Assembly (NCBI GenBank): GCA_018061005.1
Contig: JAGOVA010000004.1
Coordinates: 30,578 to 94,577 of the forward strand
Direction of reading: 5' to 3'
Length of the DNA stretch: 64,000 nucleotides
Source: Sterolibacterium sp.
GTDB lineage: Bacteria > Pseudomonadota > Gammaproteobacteria > Burkholderiales > Rhodocyclaceae
Shown here: positions 48,776 through 56,631 of the stretch, piece by piece
Layout of the letters: every line of letters starts with the position of its first letter
Numbering within the stretch: position 1 is the first letter of the stretch
Made by a program: the position numbers and the translations under genes
Notes under the pieces: model-generated
Told to the model about the DNA's origin: nothing
The model's input: the letters and a program-made list of their open reading frames with translations, nothing else
The model's database searches: none

Positions 48776-48825
48776 TGATGGTCACGTCAACATTCATGCC
48801 GGTTTGGGCGGATTGCTGAGCCTTT

Positions 48826-49647
48826 ATGCTGCGCCGTCGCCATCGTCAGCCGGAAGAGCATGAAAACCACGAACGCTGGCTGGTTTCGTATGCGGATTTC
48901 ATTACCCTGCTGTTTGCCTTTTTCGTCGTGATGTATGCGGTTTCGTCCGTCAATGAGGGCAAATACCGGGTGTTGTCAGATTCCATTGTTTCTGCCTTTC
49001 GCAATGTTCCTGGCACGGCTGGCGGCGCGCAAACCAGCGTGCATGTGCCCACCCCCGCGCCCGCACTGGTTTTGCCGATGATTGTTCCCAATCGCCCTGC
49101 GATCGTGAATAACCCGAAGGTTGAGGAAAACAAGCGGCAGACCAAACAGAAAATGCGTCATATGGCGCAGGAAATCAATGAGGCACTGGCACCCCTAGTG
49201 CAAAACGGCCAGGTCAGAATTACCGAAAACGCACGCGGCATCACCATCGACATCAACGCCAATGTGCTGTTTCCTCCCGGCGAGGCACTGCTTTCGGTGG
49301 ATGCGGTCAATGCCCTGAGCGCGGTGGCGCGAATTCTGGCACTGACGGATTTTCCGATTACCGTGGAAGGACATACCGACAACACGCCGATCAATACCCT
49401 CCAGTTTCCGTCGAACTGGGAGCTTTCCGGCGTGCGTGCTTCCAGTGTGGTGCGTTTGATGATCGATCATGGCGTGAACCCTCAGCGACTGACCGCGATT
49501 GGCTATGCCGAGCAGCACCCTTTGATGGATAACGTGTCGCCGGAAGGGCGCGCCCGCAACCGGCGGGTGGCCATTACCATCGAGTCCAGAACCCCCGATG
49601 AGGCGGAGAGTGTGACATCCATCGTCAAGACGGAACCGGCGCTGTGA
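48826..49647 (+). CDS. motD: Flagellar stator protein MotD (MotB family)
   Basis: This 273-residue MotB-family protein has a short basic N-terminus, one transmembrane helix with the proton-carrying Asp in SYADFITLLFAFFVVMYAVSS, and a C-terminal OmpA-like peptidoglycan-binding domain (ITVEGHTDNTPINTLQFPSNWELSGVRASSVVRLMI, RNRRVAITIE). It anchors the MotC-MotD stator to the cell wall. A 149-bp gap to flgM follows. Confidence 0.95.
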   Translation: MLRRRHRQPEEHENHERWLVSYADFITLLFAFFVVMYAVSSVNEGKYRVLSDSIVSAFRNVPGTAGGAQTSVHVPTPAPALVLPMIVPNRPAIVNNPKVEENKRQTKQKMRHMAQEINEALAPLVQNGQVRITENARGITIDINANVLFPPGEALLSVDAVNALSAVARILALTDFPITVEGHTDNTPINTLQFPSNWELSGVRASSVVRLMIDHGVNPQRLTAIGYAEQHPLMDNVSPEGRARNRRVAITIESRTPDEAESVTSIVKTEPAL

Positions 49648-49796
49648 ACGTTGATTCGAGCCCGCTGATTTATATTTTATGTTGATTGGATTCAACGGGT
49701 TATAATCAGTGGTCGCTGTTGTAGGCGTTTTGTGCTCAAGTTGTTCGGTGTTCTGTCGTTAACCGGAGCAGAACGCCATTATTCGAGGAATACATC

Positions 49797-50096
49797 ATGA
49801 AAATCGACAACTCAGTCAAACCGCTGGATGCACTCGTCGGCGGCGCGCGCAAAGAGGCGGCTCGGCCTGCGTCATCGCGCTCGGCTGCGGGGCAGGGCGA
49901 TGCGGTGGCTTTGTCACCGTTATCGGCGCGCCTGCAGGAAATGGAAGCTGCGATGGCGGCTTCCCCCGTGGTGGATGCCGACCGGGTCAGCGCGATCCGT
50001 CAGGCGATCAGTGCGGGTACCTTCAAGGTGGACACCAGCAAGATTGCCGATGGCCTGCTGGCCAGCGTCCAGCAAATGCTGTCTGGCCAGAAATAA
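49797..50096 (+). CDS. flgM: Anti-sigma-28 factor FlgM
   Basis: FlgM binds FliA until hook completion and is then exported. This is a 99-residue, largely unfolded protein. The N-terminus MKIDNSVKPLDAL and the C-terminal sigma-binding helices (VDADRVSAIRQAISAGTFKVDTSKIADGLLASVQQML) match the family. CGAGGAATACATC precedes the ATG. A TATAAT at 49701-49706 may be a -10 element, without a clear -35. flgN follows. Confidence 0.92.
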   Translation: MKIDNSVKPLDALVGGARKEAARPASSRSAAGQGDAVALSPLSARLQEMEAAMAASPVVDADRVSAIRQAISAGTFKVDTSKIADGLLASVQQMLSGQK

Positions 50097-50114
50097 GCCT
50101 GCAGGCGGCACGGC

Positions 50115-50642
50115 ATGAGCGCGACAGATCCGGCGGCCATCAAGGGGGCACCTCATGCAACGCCGGGTGGCGTGCGGGACATCGCCCGCTGTCTTGCAGA
50201 AGAAGCTGCACTGTTGCAGCGGTTTGTTGATGTTTTGCGTGAAGAACAGAAAACACTGGCGGAAGGGGAGTGCGACATCGCGCACCTAATGACGCTGGTT
50301 ACGGAAAAAACCCGCCATGCCAGCCAGTTGGCGCAGTGGGCAGAGCAGCGCAGTGCCTTGCTGGTAGCGGCCGGGTGCACGCCGGATCGTGCGGGGATGC
50401 AGCAATGGTTAGATCACGTTTCTGCTGAGGCATCTTCCCGCAAACTCTGGCTGGCTATGCTGGCGTTGGCGGATGAGGCGCGTGCACTCAACGAAACCAA
50501 TGGCCATTTGATCGGGATTCGCCTGCAGCATAACCAGCAGGCACTCAGTGTATTGCTGACCGCCGCCAATCAGGCGGCGCTCTATGGCCCGGATGGTCAG
50601 ACACACGCCGCCCCGGGCGGCCGCTTGTTCGGCTCGGCCTGA
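50115..50642 (+). CDS. flgN: Flagellar export chaperone FlgN
   Basis: FlgN is a helical cytosolic chaperone for the hook-associated proteins FlgK and FlgL. This 175-residue protein has the FlgN-type core LAEEAALLQRFVDVLREEQKTLAEGECDIAHLMTLVTEKTRHASQLA and a C-terminal ALNETNGHLIGIRLQHNQQALSVL helix. It lies 18 bp after flgM, a standard gene pair. It is the last gene of the motility region. Confidence 0.9.
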   Translation: MSATDPAAIKGAPHATPGGVRDIARCLAEEAALLQRFVDVLREEQKTLAEGECDIAHLMTLVTEKTRHASQLAQWAEQRSALLVAAGCTPDRAGMQQWLDHVSAEASSRKLWLAMLALADEARALNETNGHLIGIRLQHNQQALSVLLTAANQAALYGPDGQTHAAPGGRLFGSA

Positions 50643-50681
50643 GCGTCTTTCAGGTTTCCTGGTCAGGTCGGGCTTTGTCAC

Positions 50682-50716
50682 CGGCTACTGGCTAGCGGAT
50701 AGTGGCTAGCGGATAG
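50682..50716. repeat. Heptamer tandem repeat, five units
   Basis: Five 7-bp units follow each other: CGGCTAC, TGGCTAG, CGGATAG, TGGCTAG, CGGATAG. The last four form a perfect 14-bp tandem duplication. Confidence 0.65.
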
Positions 50717-50760
50717 ATAAAAAATCTCCTGATTAGAAAGAATAGCCAGTAACGTTTGTC

Positions 50761-50861
50761 ATCCCCGCGCAGGCGGGGATCAAGCGGGGATCAAGTGGGA
50801 TCAAGTGCCGACCCGAGGTGCTCGCAAGTTCTGCAATGTAGATTCCCGCCTGCGCGGGAGT
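50761..50861. repeat. Pair of dRS3-like palindromes in inverted orientation
   Basis: ATCCCCGCGCAGGCGGGGAT (50761-50780) is a near-palindrome. ATTCCCGCCTGCGCGGGAGT (50842-50861) is an inverted, slightly changed relative. Both fit the ATTCCC-N8-GGGAAT layout called dRS3 in Neisseria and widespread in betaproteobacteria. Between them is a stutter of GGGATCAAG units. Confidence 0.65.
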
Positions 50862-50880
50862 GACGGGAACGGCGTGTGGT

Positions 50881-50908
50881 GCCTGCTGCCTGCTGTCTGT
50901 GGCCTGCT
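50881..50908. repeat. Heptamer tandem repeat, four units (consensus GCCTGCT)
   Basis: The units are GCCTGCT, GCCTGCT, GTCTGTG, GCCTGCT. It belongs to the same class of 7-bp-period arrays as those at 1946 and 50682 but has a different sequence. Confidence 0.6.
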
Positions 50909-50980
50909 GGATGCTTGCGGACGGTTATTACTAATCAGGAAAAATCTTCTCTCTGAATAGCCGATGGCCGGTGATCGGGC

Positions 50981-51448
50981 TCAGAATTCCGCTGTGGCAA
51001 TCTGGCTGCGCTCGACATAATTCGGGTTATTGGCCGCACTGGTGGCATCCGGGCAGCTGGCTGCATTGCAGGCGATCGCGGTGAGCGTGTAGACCACGCT
51101 GGACACTCCCGCTTCGGCAGCGGAAGAGGCCACATTGCAGGTGACGGTGACATTCATGGTGTCGATGGCCAGTGTGGCACCTGCACCGATGGCGGCACAG
51201 TTGGCAGCTCCACCTGATTTGACCCGCGCCATGCCCCATTCAACCCCGCCGTTGGCGGCCTGGTAGGCTTGCAAGCCCATGACGTCAAGCGCGCTGCCGG
51301 TGTGCTGCAGGGTGGCGGTGTTAATGACGAATTTGCTCAACAGTGCCAGTATGACGAGGATGAATACGGCCATGAGTATGGCAAACCCCCGCTGGCCGGC
51401 AGCCGGTGCGCGTCGCAAGCGATCAGGAGGCAGGATTTCAGGGCGCAT
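50981..51448 (-). CDS. mshP: MshP/PilX-like minor pilin, cassette A
   Basis: This 155-residue pilin-like protein has one N-terminal hydrophobic helix (GFAILMAVFILVILALLSKFV) without a classic Gly-Phe-Thr-Leu-x-Glu site, followed by LQAYQAANGGVEWGMARV, as in MshP/PilX. The C-terminal half has five cysteines. It is homologous to the gene at 61584 (there RAYQAARAGIEWALYQV). It is the last gene of cassette A and overlaps mshO by 11 bp. A role in priming or tuning an MSHA-type pilus is inferred. Confidence 0.78.
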   Translation of the reverse strand: MRPEILPPDRLRRAPAAGQRGFAILMAVFILVILALLSKFVINTATLQHTGSALDVMGLQAYQAANGGVEWGMARVKSGGAANCAAIGAGATLAIDTMNVTVTCNVASSAAEAGVSSVVYTLTAIACNAASCPDATSAANNPNYVERSQIATAEF

Positions 51449-52298
51449 TGGTGACGCTCACTTCATCGTAGAGCTGCACATTCTCGCCGGAGGTCTGGTC
51501 GGCGATGACCAGTGTCATCGAGAGCAGGCCGAAGTCAGACAGGCTGCTGGCAGAGAAGCTGAAATGGCTGTTGCTGCAGTTCACATGATCGACGATCACC
51601 GTACCGCTGCTGGGACAGCTGGCCATGGGCGTTGCCGAGAGCGCGCGCGTCGTGCGGATCAACTGGCCGTTGGCACCGCCGGTGCAGGAATACACCGTTG
51701 AACTGGCGGGGATCACGAAAAAACGTCGGTCGGAGGATTCATAGGGGAACAGCTTGGCGGCAGAGAGGCTTACTGTCGATGCGGTCGCGCTGGCGATGGT
51801 GGCGGTGTTATCCCCCTGATAGGCATTGGCCGATGGAGAAACCGGTCCGTGGCTGCCCATGTTCCAGATGACGACCCGGTTGCCTGCCGAGGTGGGCACG
51901 CTACCGGCCAGATAGTTGAAGCTGCTGTCTGCGGCGCTGAAGTCGAGTATGTCACCCGTGCCCGTATTGGAAGTGACCGCGCGATAACGTCCGCCGCCGA
52001 TGACCGGGATGAACTCAAGGCAGGCATTGCTGGCGGGGTTCGGGCCGCGCAGGCTGTTGGGCAGGGCGGCGCGCACATCGCGGGCGATACGTCGCAAGGT
52101 GGTATCGGCCGCGTCGGTCATTTCGGCGCGTCGTTCGGTATCGACATAGCCTTGTATCGTGGGTGCGACGAAGGTGGCCACAGTGGCGGAAACCACGCCC
52201 AGAATGACGATGACGATCACCAGTTCCACCAGGGTAAAGCCGTGCAGCCCGTGCCGGGCGAGGGCGTGAGGTTGTTGTGGGGCGTGTTTAGTCTTCAT
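51438..52298 (-). CDS. mshO: MshO-like minor pilin, cassette A
   Basis: This 286-residue type IV prepilin-like protein starts at the ATG at 52298 (a GTG at 52307 is possible). It has a class III leader with cleavage site HGFTLVELVIV. Conserved family features are DAADTTLRRIARDVRAALPNSLR and GGGRYRAV. The long C-terminal domain has several cysteines, typical of disulphide-stabilised minor pilins. It matches the gene at 60658 in cassette B, including the ALPNSLR motif, and overlaps mshD by 11 bp. Confidence 0.82.
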   Translation of the reverse strand: MKTKHAPQQPHALARHGLHGFTLVELVIVIVILGVVSATVATFVAPTIQGYVDTERRAEMTDAADTTLRRIARDVRAALPNSLRGPNPASNACLEFIPVIGGGRYRAVTSNTGTGDILDFSAADSSFNYLAGSVPTSAGNRVVIWNMGSHGPVSPSANAYQGDNTATIASATASTVSLSAAKLFPYESSDRRFFVIPASSTVYSCTGGANGQLIRTTRALSATPMASCPSSGTVIVDHVNCSNSHFSFSASSLSDFGLLSMTLVIADQTSGENVQLYDEVSVTNAP

Positions 52299-52818
52299 AT
52301 GAAGCACGGTAGCCGGTCAGGGAGAGCGTTTCGAAAGAATGTCCGCTGACAGTGACGGTGACCCGTTTGGTGGCAACGCCATTCAGCACGATGGGCGTGA
52401 CCGATACCGCAACCGTGTAGGTCGTTCCCAGTGCGGGATTCAGGCTGCCATCCTGTTGGTACACGCCGCTCTGACTCCAGTCAGCGTAATCGCTGACATC
52501 GTTGTAATTTGGCAAGTCGGCGACGGTATTGACGCGGCAGGGGGTAGGGGTGGCGGGGGTGCAGCCGAACGTGTTGCCGGTATTGTTGGGGTCAAACAGA
52601 TCGTTCTGGTAACGCCTGGAGAGGATTTGTTCCAGCATCATTTCTGCAACGGTCAACGCCTGTTTGCGGAGCATGGGATCCCCGCTGTGGGCGGTTGCCA
52701 CCTGAAAAGTGCTCAGTACCCCCACCAGCCCGACACCGACGATGATGATGTACATGATCAGTTCGATCAGGGTAAAGCCTTTTGCTTTCGTGTGCCATGC
52801 ACGGGTGCGGTACTTCAT
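52288..52818 (-). CDS. mshD: MshD-like minor pilin, cassette A
   Basis: This 176-residue prepilin-like protein has the leader-helix KGFTLIELIMYIIIVGVGLVGVL and the MshD-typical GDPMLRKQALTVAEMMLEQIL. The C-terminal part holds a cysteine pair around GCTPATPTPC and ends in GHSFETLSLTGYR. It matches the gene at 59978 (ADPLLRKQMLTIAEALLDEV). The start overlaps the mshC stop by 4 bp. Confidence 0.83.
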   Translation of the reverse strand: MKYRTRAWHTKAKGFTLIELIMYIIIVGVGLVGVLSTFQVATAHSGDPMLRKQALTVAEMMLEQILSRRYQNDLFDPNNTGNTFGCTPATPTPCRVNTVADLPNYNDVSDYADWSQSGVYQQDGSLNPALGTTYTVAVSVTPIVLNGVATKRVTVTVSGHSFETLSLTGYRASYED

Positions 52819-53333
52819 TGCACATACCCCGTTTCAGGCGCGACGGTGATAGCCGGTTCGCCGTCGATGTTGAGTGTGGCCGCCGTGAGCGCAACCACGC
52901 CGGGGGCGGTCACCAGTCGCCCCAGAGGATCAAAGATCAGGCTGCTGGTGCCGGTGACGGCTATGCCTGCCGGGGCGCAGACCTGATTTGTTGCCGTGCA
53001 GGCCGCGTCCTGGTTGGGCAGGCTGACATCCGCCGAGCAACTGATGCTCGCTTTGCCTTCAGGGATACCCGGGTCGCGCGTCAGCGCAAGCACCGTGCCG
53101 CCGGTAATGGTTACGCACTCGTAACGGCGGCTGGCAACAGCCGTGCGCCGGGCATGCTGAAGCAGGGTTTTGACACCGCTATGAAAGGCGTGTTGCGCGA
53201 AGTCGTTGGTATTCATCTTGGGGAGCACCACGACGGCCAGGATGCCCACCATGATGATGACAACGACCAGTTCGATCAGGGTAAAGCCCCGCCATTTTTC
53301 AGGCGGGGAACGCATCGGGAATGCAGTCATCAA
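52815..53333 (-). CDS. mshC: MshC-like minor pilin, cassette A
   Basis: This 172-residue prepilin-like protein has WRGFTLIELVVVIIMVGILAVVVLPKM, a proper type IV pilin leader and helix. It is followed by HARRTAVASRRYECV and a disulphide-type pair of cysteines. The tail is FDPLGRLV and PETGYVQ. The homologue at 59377 has ARKSAVASRRVVC and ESGYVY. It overlaps the stop of mshQ by 4 bp and the start of mshD by 4 bp. Confidence 0.83.
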   Translation of the reverse strand: MMTAFPMRSPPEKWRGFTLIELVVVIIMVGILAVVVLPKMNTNDFAQHAFHSGVKTLLQHARRTAVASRRYECVTITGGTVLALTRDPGIPEGKASISCSADVSLPNQDAACTATNQVCAPAGIAVTGTSSLIFDPLGRLVTAPGVVALTAATLNIDGEPAITVAPETGYVQ

Positions 53334-56278
53334 TATTGCTCTTTACGATAGATGACCGGGCTGCTTCTGACGCTACCGAAGGTGGCGATGGCCGAGGGCG
53401 CGCCCAGCCAGGCGGGAGTGTTGGGCGTAACCTGCACCGTGCCGGCATTGCCATTGGGCGCACTCAGCCAGAGGTTGAAGTCAGCCGCAGGCATCGCCAG
53501 TGCGCCGGGTTGGGCATGGTAGATGCGTTGGCTGACGGCTGCACTGGCACAGCCCTGCCCGCTGGCACCGGGATTGCCGCTATCGAGCACACAGGTTGAG
53601 CCTGCGGCCAGGGTCAGGTAGGTGAGCGGTGCCAGGTTGATCGAGGTGCAGGCATCCAGGGAGTTGGCCTGCCACTGAGCTGCCGTGCCTTCATAGCGTT
53701 CGAGGCGCATGGGCAGGTTCAGATCGAGCGTATGCCCCCCTGATTGTGACTGCATGCGTAGCCGCCCGCTCCAGATGGGGGTGGTTGGATCGGCTGCAGC
53801 CACCGAACTGACGCCATCGCCACCGGCCGCTTCGGCCGCATGCAGGGTGAGCACCGTTGGTGCGGACGCTGCGCTGGTGAAGGTGAACTTCGTGGTGGTA
53901 TTGCTGGAAACACCGTTGCCAAAGCTGTTTGCCGCAACGCTGGTGGCGTTGAGTGAGCCACCCGGTGTGCCAGGGTTGGTGATGGACAGCGTGGCCGCCT
54001 TGGAATAACCGTCCGTTGTGTTGTAGTTCTTGGTGGTGGCATTCGCGCCGTTTTCTGCCGCCACCGCGAGTGTGGCGTAAGACTGGCCAGAGTAGGTGAA
54101 GTTGCTGGCGGTGCAGGCGGGGGCGGCACTCAGTCGGTAATGATCCGGGTAGAAACGGCCGTGGGAGGTTGGGCTGGCGGCCTTAAACTTGCAGCCATAT
54201 TGGCCATTGACCGCGACATTGCTGTAATCCGCCGTACAGTCTGAACCGGTAATGTCGCCGGAGTTTCCAGTAAAGCTGTCGTCATAAATGGCGCCATCTT
54301 TGAGATTGAAATACCCCACCTCGCCGTAAGTAATATTGGCCAGCGTTGAGATACCGTTGTTTGCCGCACCGAAAGTGCTACTGTTGAACGCGCCACTGAA
54401 GGATGCGTTGGTGGCCAGATCGGCGCGCACCCCTTGCAGTAGCGTGGCATCCAGCTTGGGTGTTCCCGTATATCCGGGGGTGGTGGCAGGCGCAGCTGCT
54501 CCATTTTTGGCGGTGGCCGTCAGGGTGAATGTGTCGCTACCCGCTTTTTTCTTCACACTGAGCGCGGCGAGGATGTCAGAAGTGAGTGTCAGGGATTGCG
54601 GGCGGAGCGTAAAACTGTCTGAACAGGTAGCGGGAATCCGGTTGATCAGGTCGGTTGCGCGGATCTGGGCATTGGCGACCGCGTCGGCATAGGTCACGGC
54701 AAAGTTCTTTTCGCCATTGTCGGCCGGCAGATAGGCCGCCGTGGAGATGGTCGCCAGCGAGGTGCGGTTGGCGCAGTTTGTGCCGGTTCCCGCATTGACC
54801 AGTTCGACGGTTGGCGCGCCGGTGTATTGCGTCATCTTGCCGGACGGGTTGATGGTGGCGAGTGTCACGCCGCCATTCGGAAAGGCGACCCCGGCCAGTT
54901 TGGTATACAGATGTGTCGATTTAGCGGCAGTCCAGGGCTTGTTGTAACCATCCAGAATGGCAAAGCTGCACTGTGAGAGCGAAGGAACGGTGCAGGAAAT
55001 GGCCACCCCGGCGGTATTGAAACACTGAACGGCAATCCCGCCTGATGCACCGAGTGTTACGGGGATGCCTCCGGTGTCTCCGGTGAGAGAGGTTGCCGTT
55101 GAACCGGCTTCGGGAATAGTGAGGGGGGTCGATGCCCAGAGGAATGTGCCTGAAGCGGCCGTGGCGGTGGGGGTGATGCCTTGACCACCCGTATAGAGGC
55201 TGGAACAGGCGGTCGTGTTGTCAGCACACGCCTTGACGGTCACGGGGAAGGGGGTGCAGGTTGTTGCGGCGTTCGGGTCGAATTCGTAACGGAGATGGTC
55301 GATGAAGGAAAACGTACCCTCAAGAAATACGCCCTGGTCGTCACTGGCGGGAGGATTACAACTGATGCCGCCGCCATTGGCACCATTACCCTGACCCGCA
55401 CGCCAGCACGCTTCGCGATCAGGATCCCAAACCCAAATGCTGGCGGTGGCTCGTGCATCCACCTCGTATTCAATATTGAAAGTGAGGTTGGCCGCGCCAC
55501 TCCCTGTCAGGATGGCGGAATTTGTTTGATTGACATTCCATGAACCATTGCTGGAACGCATGGTATCGCTCGCCAGATTCAAGCTGCCTGAGGCTAACGA
55601 ACCCCCGCTGACCGTCGTATACAAGGGGCGGACAATGATGTAATCCGAACCGGCGCCGTTTCTCTGGACGATGCCGTTGCGCTTCACCTTCAGATCAAGT
55701 TTCCACAAACCCGAACCGGTGACGGGAACTGTCACTGAAAACTTGGGCATGTAGTAGTCTGCCGTAGTTGTACCGATCAGCCCCGATTGTGCGCGCATCA
55801 TCGCTGTCTGACGCGCTTTGAAAGTGGAAATAAAGGTTCCGGGTGTGGTTGTGCTACTCGTTCCCGAGTTCCATTCGGACTTGCCGTTGGGTGCATTCAA
55901 CACCAGAGAGGAGGTGTCATTGAAGGTAATCCCCGGGCAGTTCCAGGGAGACCATTCTCCCAGTGCGTTGCAGTCTGGATCGTCGAAGGTGTGATCGTAG
56001 GCATAACCCGCGATACCAAGGGTGATCCAGTTCCAGTGCCAGTTGTAGCTATAGACCGGGGTGCTATCAAAGATGCCATCATCTCCCCATGTCCCCCCGT
56101 AAGTGATCCCGCCATTGAGCGGGTCGGTGGTCAGCAGGTTTGCGGTAGCCGCCGTCCCCATGACCGGCGCAGCGTGCGCCTGCGGCCACGAGAGTAACGA
56201 CAGCAGCACGCCCAGACAACCCGCTACAAATGGCAGCCGCCGCGATGGCATCAATGACGTAACTGGATAGGCGCGCAT
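53330..56278 (-). CDS. mshQ: MshQ-like adhesin with DUF6701 domain
   Basis: This 982-residue exported protein starts at the ATG at 56278, with GAGGGG upstream. The signal peptide is PFVAGCLGVLLSLLSWPQAHA. The N-terminal half is a beta-rich, possibly lectin-like region, followed by a Cys-rich linker. The C-terminal half is the MshQ/DUF6701 domain (HGRFYPDHYRLSAAPACTAS, MRLERYEGTAAQWQANSLDACT, GALAMPAADFNLWLSAPNGN). MshQ-like proteins are thought to sit at the pilus or cell surface as adhesins. It is the first gene of cassette A, with mshC overlapping its end. In Vibrio mshQ is last, so the order is changed here. Confidence 0.82.
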   Translation of the reverse strand: MRAYPVTSLMPSRRLPFVAGCLGVLLSLLSWPQAHAAPVMGTAATANLLTTDPLNGGITYGGTWGDDGIFDSTPVYSYNWHWNWITLGIAGYAYDHTFDDPDCNALGEWSPWNCPGITFNDTSSLVLNAPNGKSEWNSGTSSTTTPGTFISTFKARQTAMMRAQSGLIGTTTADYYMPKFSVTVPVTGSGLWKLDLKVKRNGIVQRNGAGSDYIIVRPLYTTVSGGSLASGSLNLASDTMRSSNGSWNVNQTNSAILTGSGAANLTFNIEYEVDARATASIWVWDPDREACWRAGQGNGANGGGISCNPPASDDQGVFLEGTFSFIDHLRYEFDPNAATTCTPFPVTVKACADNTTACSSLYTGGQGITPTATAASGTFLWASTPLTIPEAGSTATSLTGDTGGIPVTLGASGGIAVQCFNTAGVAISCTVPSLSQCSFAILDGYNKPWTAAKSTHLYTKLAGVAFPNGGVTLATINPSGKMTQYTGAPTVELVNAGTGTNCANRTSLATISTAAYLPADNGEKNFAVTYADAVANAQIRATDLINRIPATCSDSFTLRPQSLTLTSDILAALSVKKKAGSDTFTLTATAKNGAAAPATTPGYTGTPKLDATLLQGVRADLATNASFSGAFNSSTFGAANNGISTLANITYGEVGYFNLKDGAIYDDSFTGNSGDITGSDCTADYSNVAVNGQYGCKFKAASPTSHGRFYPDHYRLSAAPACTASNFTYSGQSYATLAVAAENGANATTKNYNTTDGYSKAATLSITNPGTPGGSLNATSVAANSFGNGVSSNTTTKFTFTSAASAPTVLTLHAAEAAGGDGVSSVAAADPTTPIWSGRLRMQSQSGGHTLDLNLPMRLERYEGTAAQWQANSLDACTSINLAPLTYLTLAAGSTCVLDSGNPGASGQGCASAAVSQRIYHAQPGALAMPAADFNLWLSAPNGNAGTVQVTPNTPAWLGAPSAIATFGSVRSSPVIYRKEQY

Positions 56279-56373
56279 GCGTTTCCCCTCTTCTTTTAGA
56301 TCCTTGACGAATGAGCAATGAGCCCTCATTACGACAAGTTTCGCCCTGATCGGCAATGAGCGTCAGCCACAGT

Positions 56374-56394
56374 ACCCTGCACCCTGCACCCAAC
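56374..56394. repeat. Heptamer tandem repeat, three units (ACCCTGC)
   Basis: The units are ACCCTGC, ACCCTGC, ACCCAAC. The array is short and taken alone would not be noteworthy. It is listed because the 7-bp period recurs elsewhere in the window. Confidence 0.45.
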
Positions 56395-56542
56395 GGCTGA
56401 CCACGCGCCACAATAAGGGAGTTTTTGACTCTCCCTTATTTATGATAAAGAAGTTTTGCAATGCAAAGTTATTTTTGTGACTTATTTCCTTGATTTTTGC
56501 ATTTTGTCCAAAATCGAGACATTGGAAACAATGGGGTCAAAA

Positions 56543-56610
56543 CAATGGGGTCAGGTCTTTAATTATCACATTTTGATAGAAATGTGATAATTAAAGACCT
56601 GACCCCATTG
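56543..56610. repeat. REPIN-like palindrome 1
   Basis: The left arm, 56543-56572 (contains GGGGTCAGGTCTTTAATTAT), and the right arm, 56581-56610, are perfect 30-bp inverted repeats around an 8-nt spacer. The same unit forms two more pairs at 58098 and 58958. It lies 22 bp beyond the bepA stop. A partial direct duplicate (CAATGGGGTCA at 56529-56539) precedes the left arm. Confidence 0.85.
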
Positions 56611-56631
56611 GGTGGTTATTGAGAGATGGGC

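Larger units (their letters stand above)
50643..50980. other. Intergenic repeat region, possible MITE-like element
   Basis: This 338-bp gap between convergent flgN and mshP holds no gene. Its ends look like imperfect inverted repeats. TCACCGGCTACTGGCTA near 50678 and CTGATTAG at 50729-50736 have inverted counterparts CTAATCAG at 50933-50940 and TAGCCGATGGCCGGTGA near 50958-50974. Inside are heptamer arrays and dRS3-like palindromes, listed separately. The element reading is an inference. Confidence 0.4.
56279..56631. other. Intergenic region upstream of mshQ with hairpin and heptamers
   Basis: This 353-bp stretch holds no gene. It contains a heptamer pair (GAATGAG, CAATGAG at about 56309-56322), a heptamer array at 56374-56394, a 10-bp-stem hairpin (AATAAGGGAG at 56412-56421 with CTCCCTTATT at 56431-56440) and the REPIN at 56543-56610. 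The mshQ promoter should also lie here, but I cannot place it. Confidence 0.6.

Noticed and set aside
50682-50908. CRISPR array
   Set aside because: The repeats are 7-20 bp palindromes or heptamers with no regular spacers, and no cas gene is present in the window.
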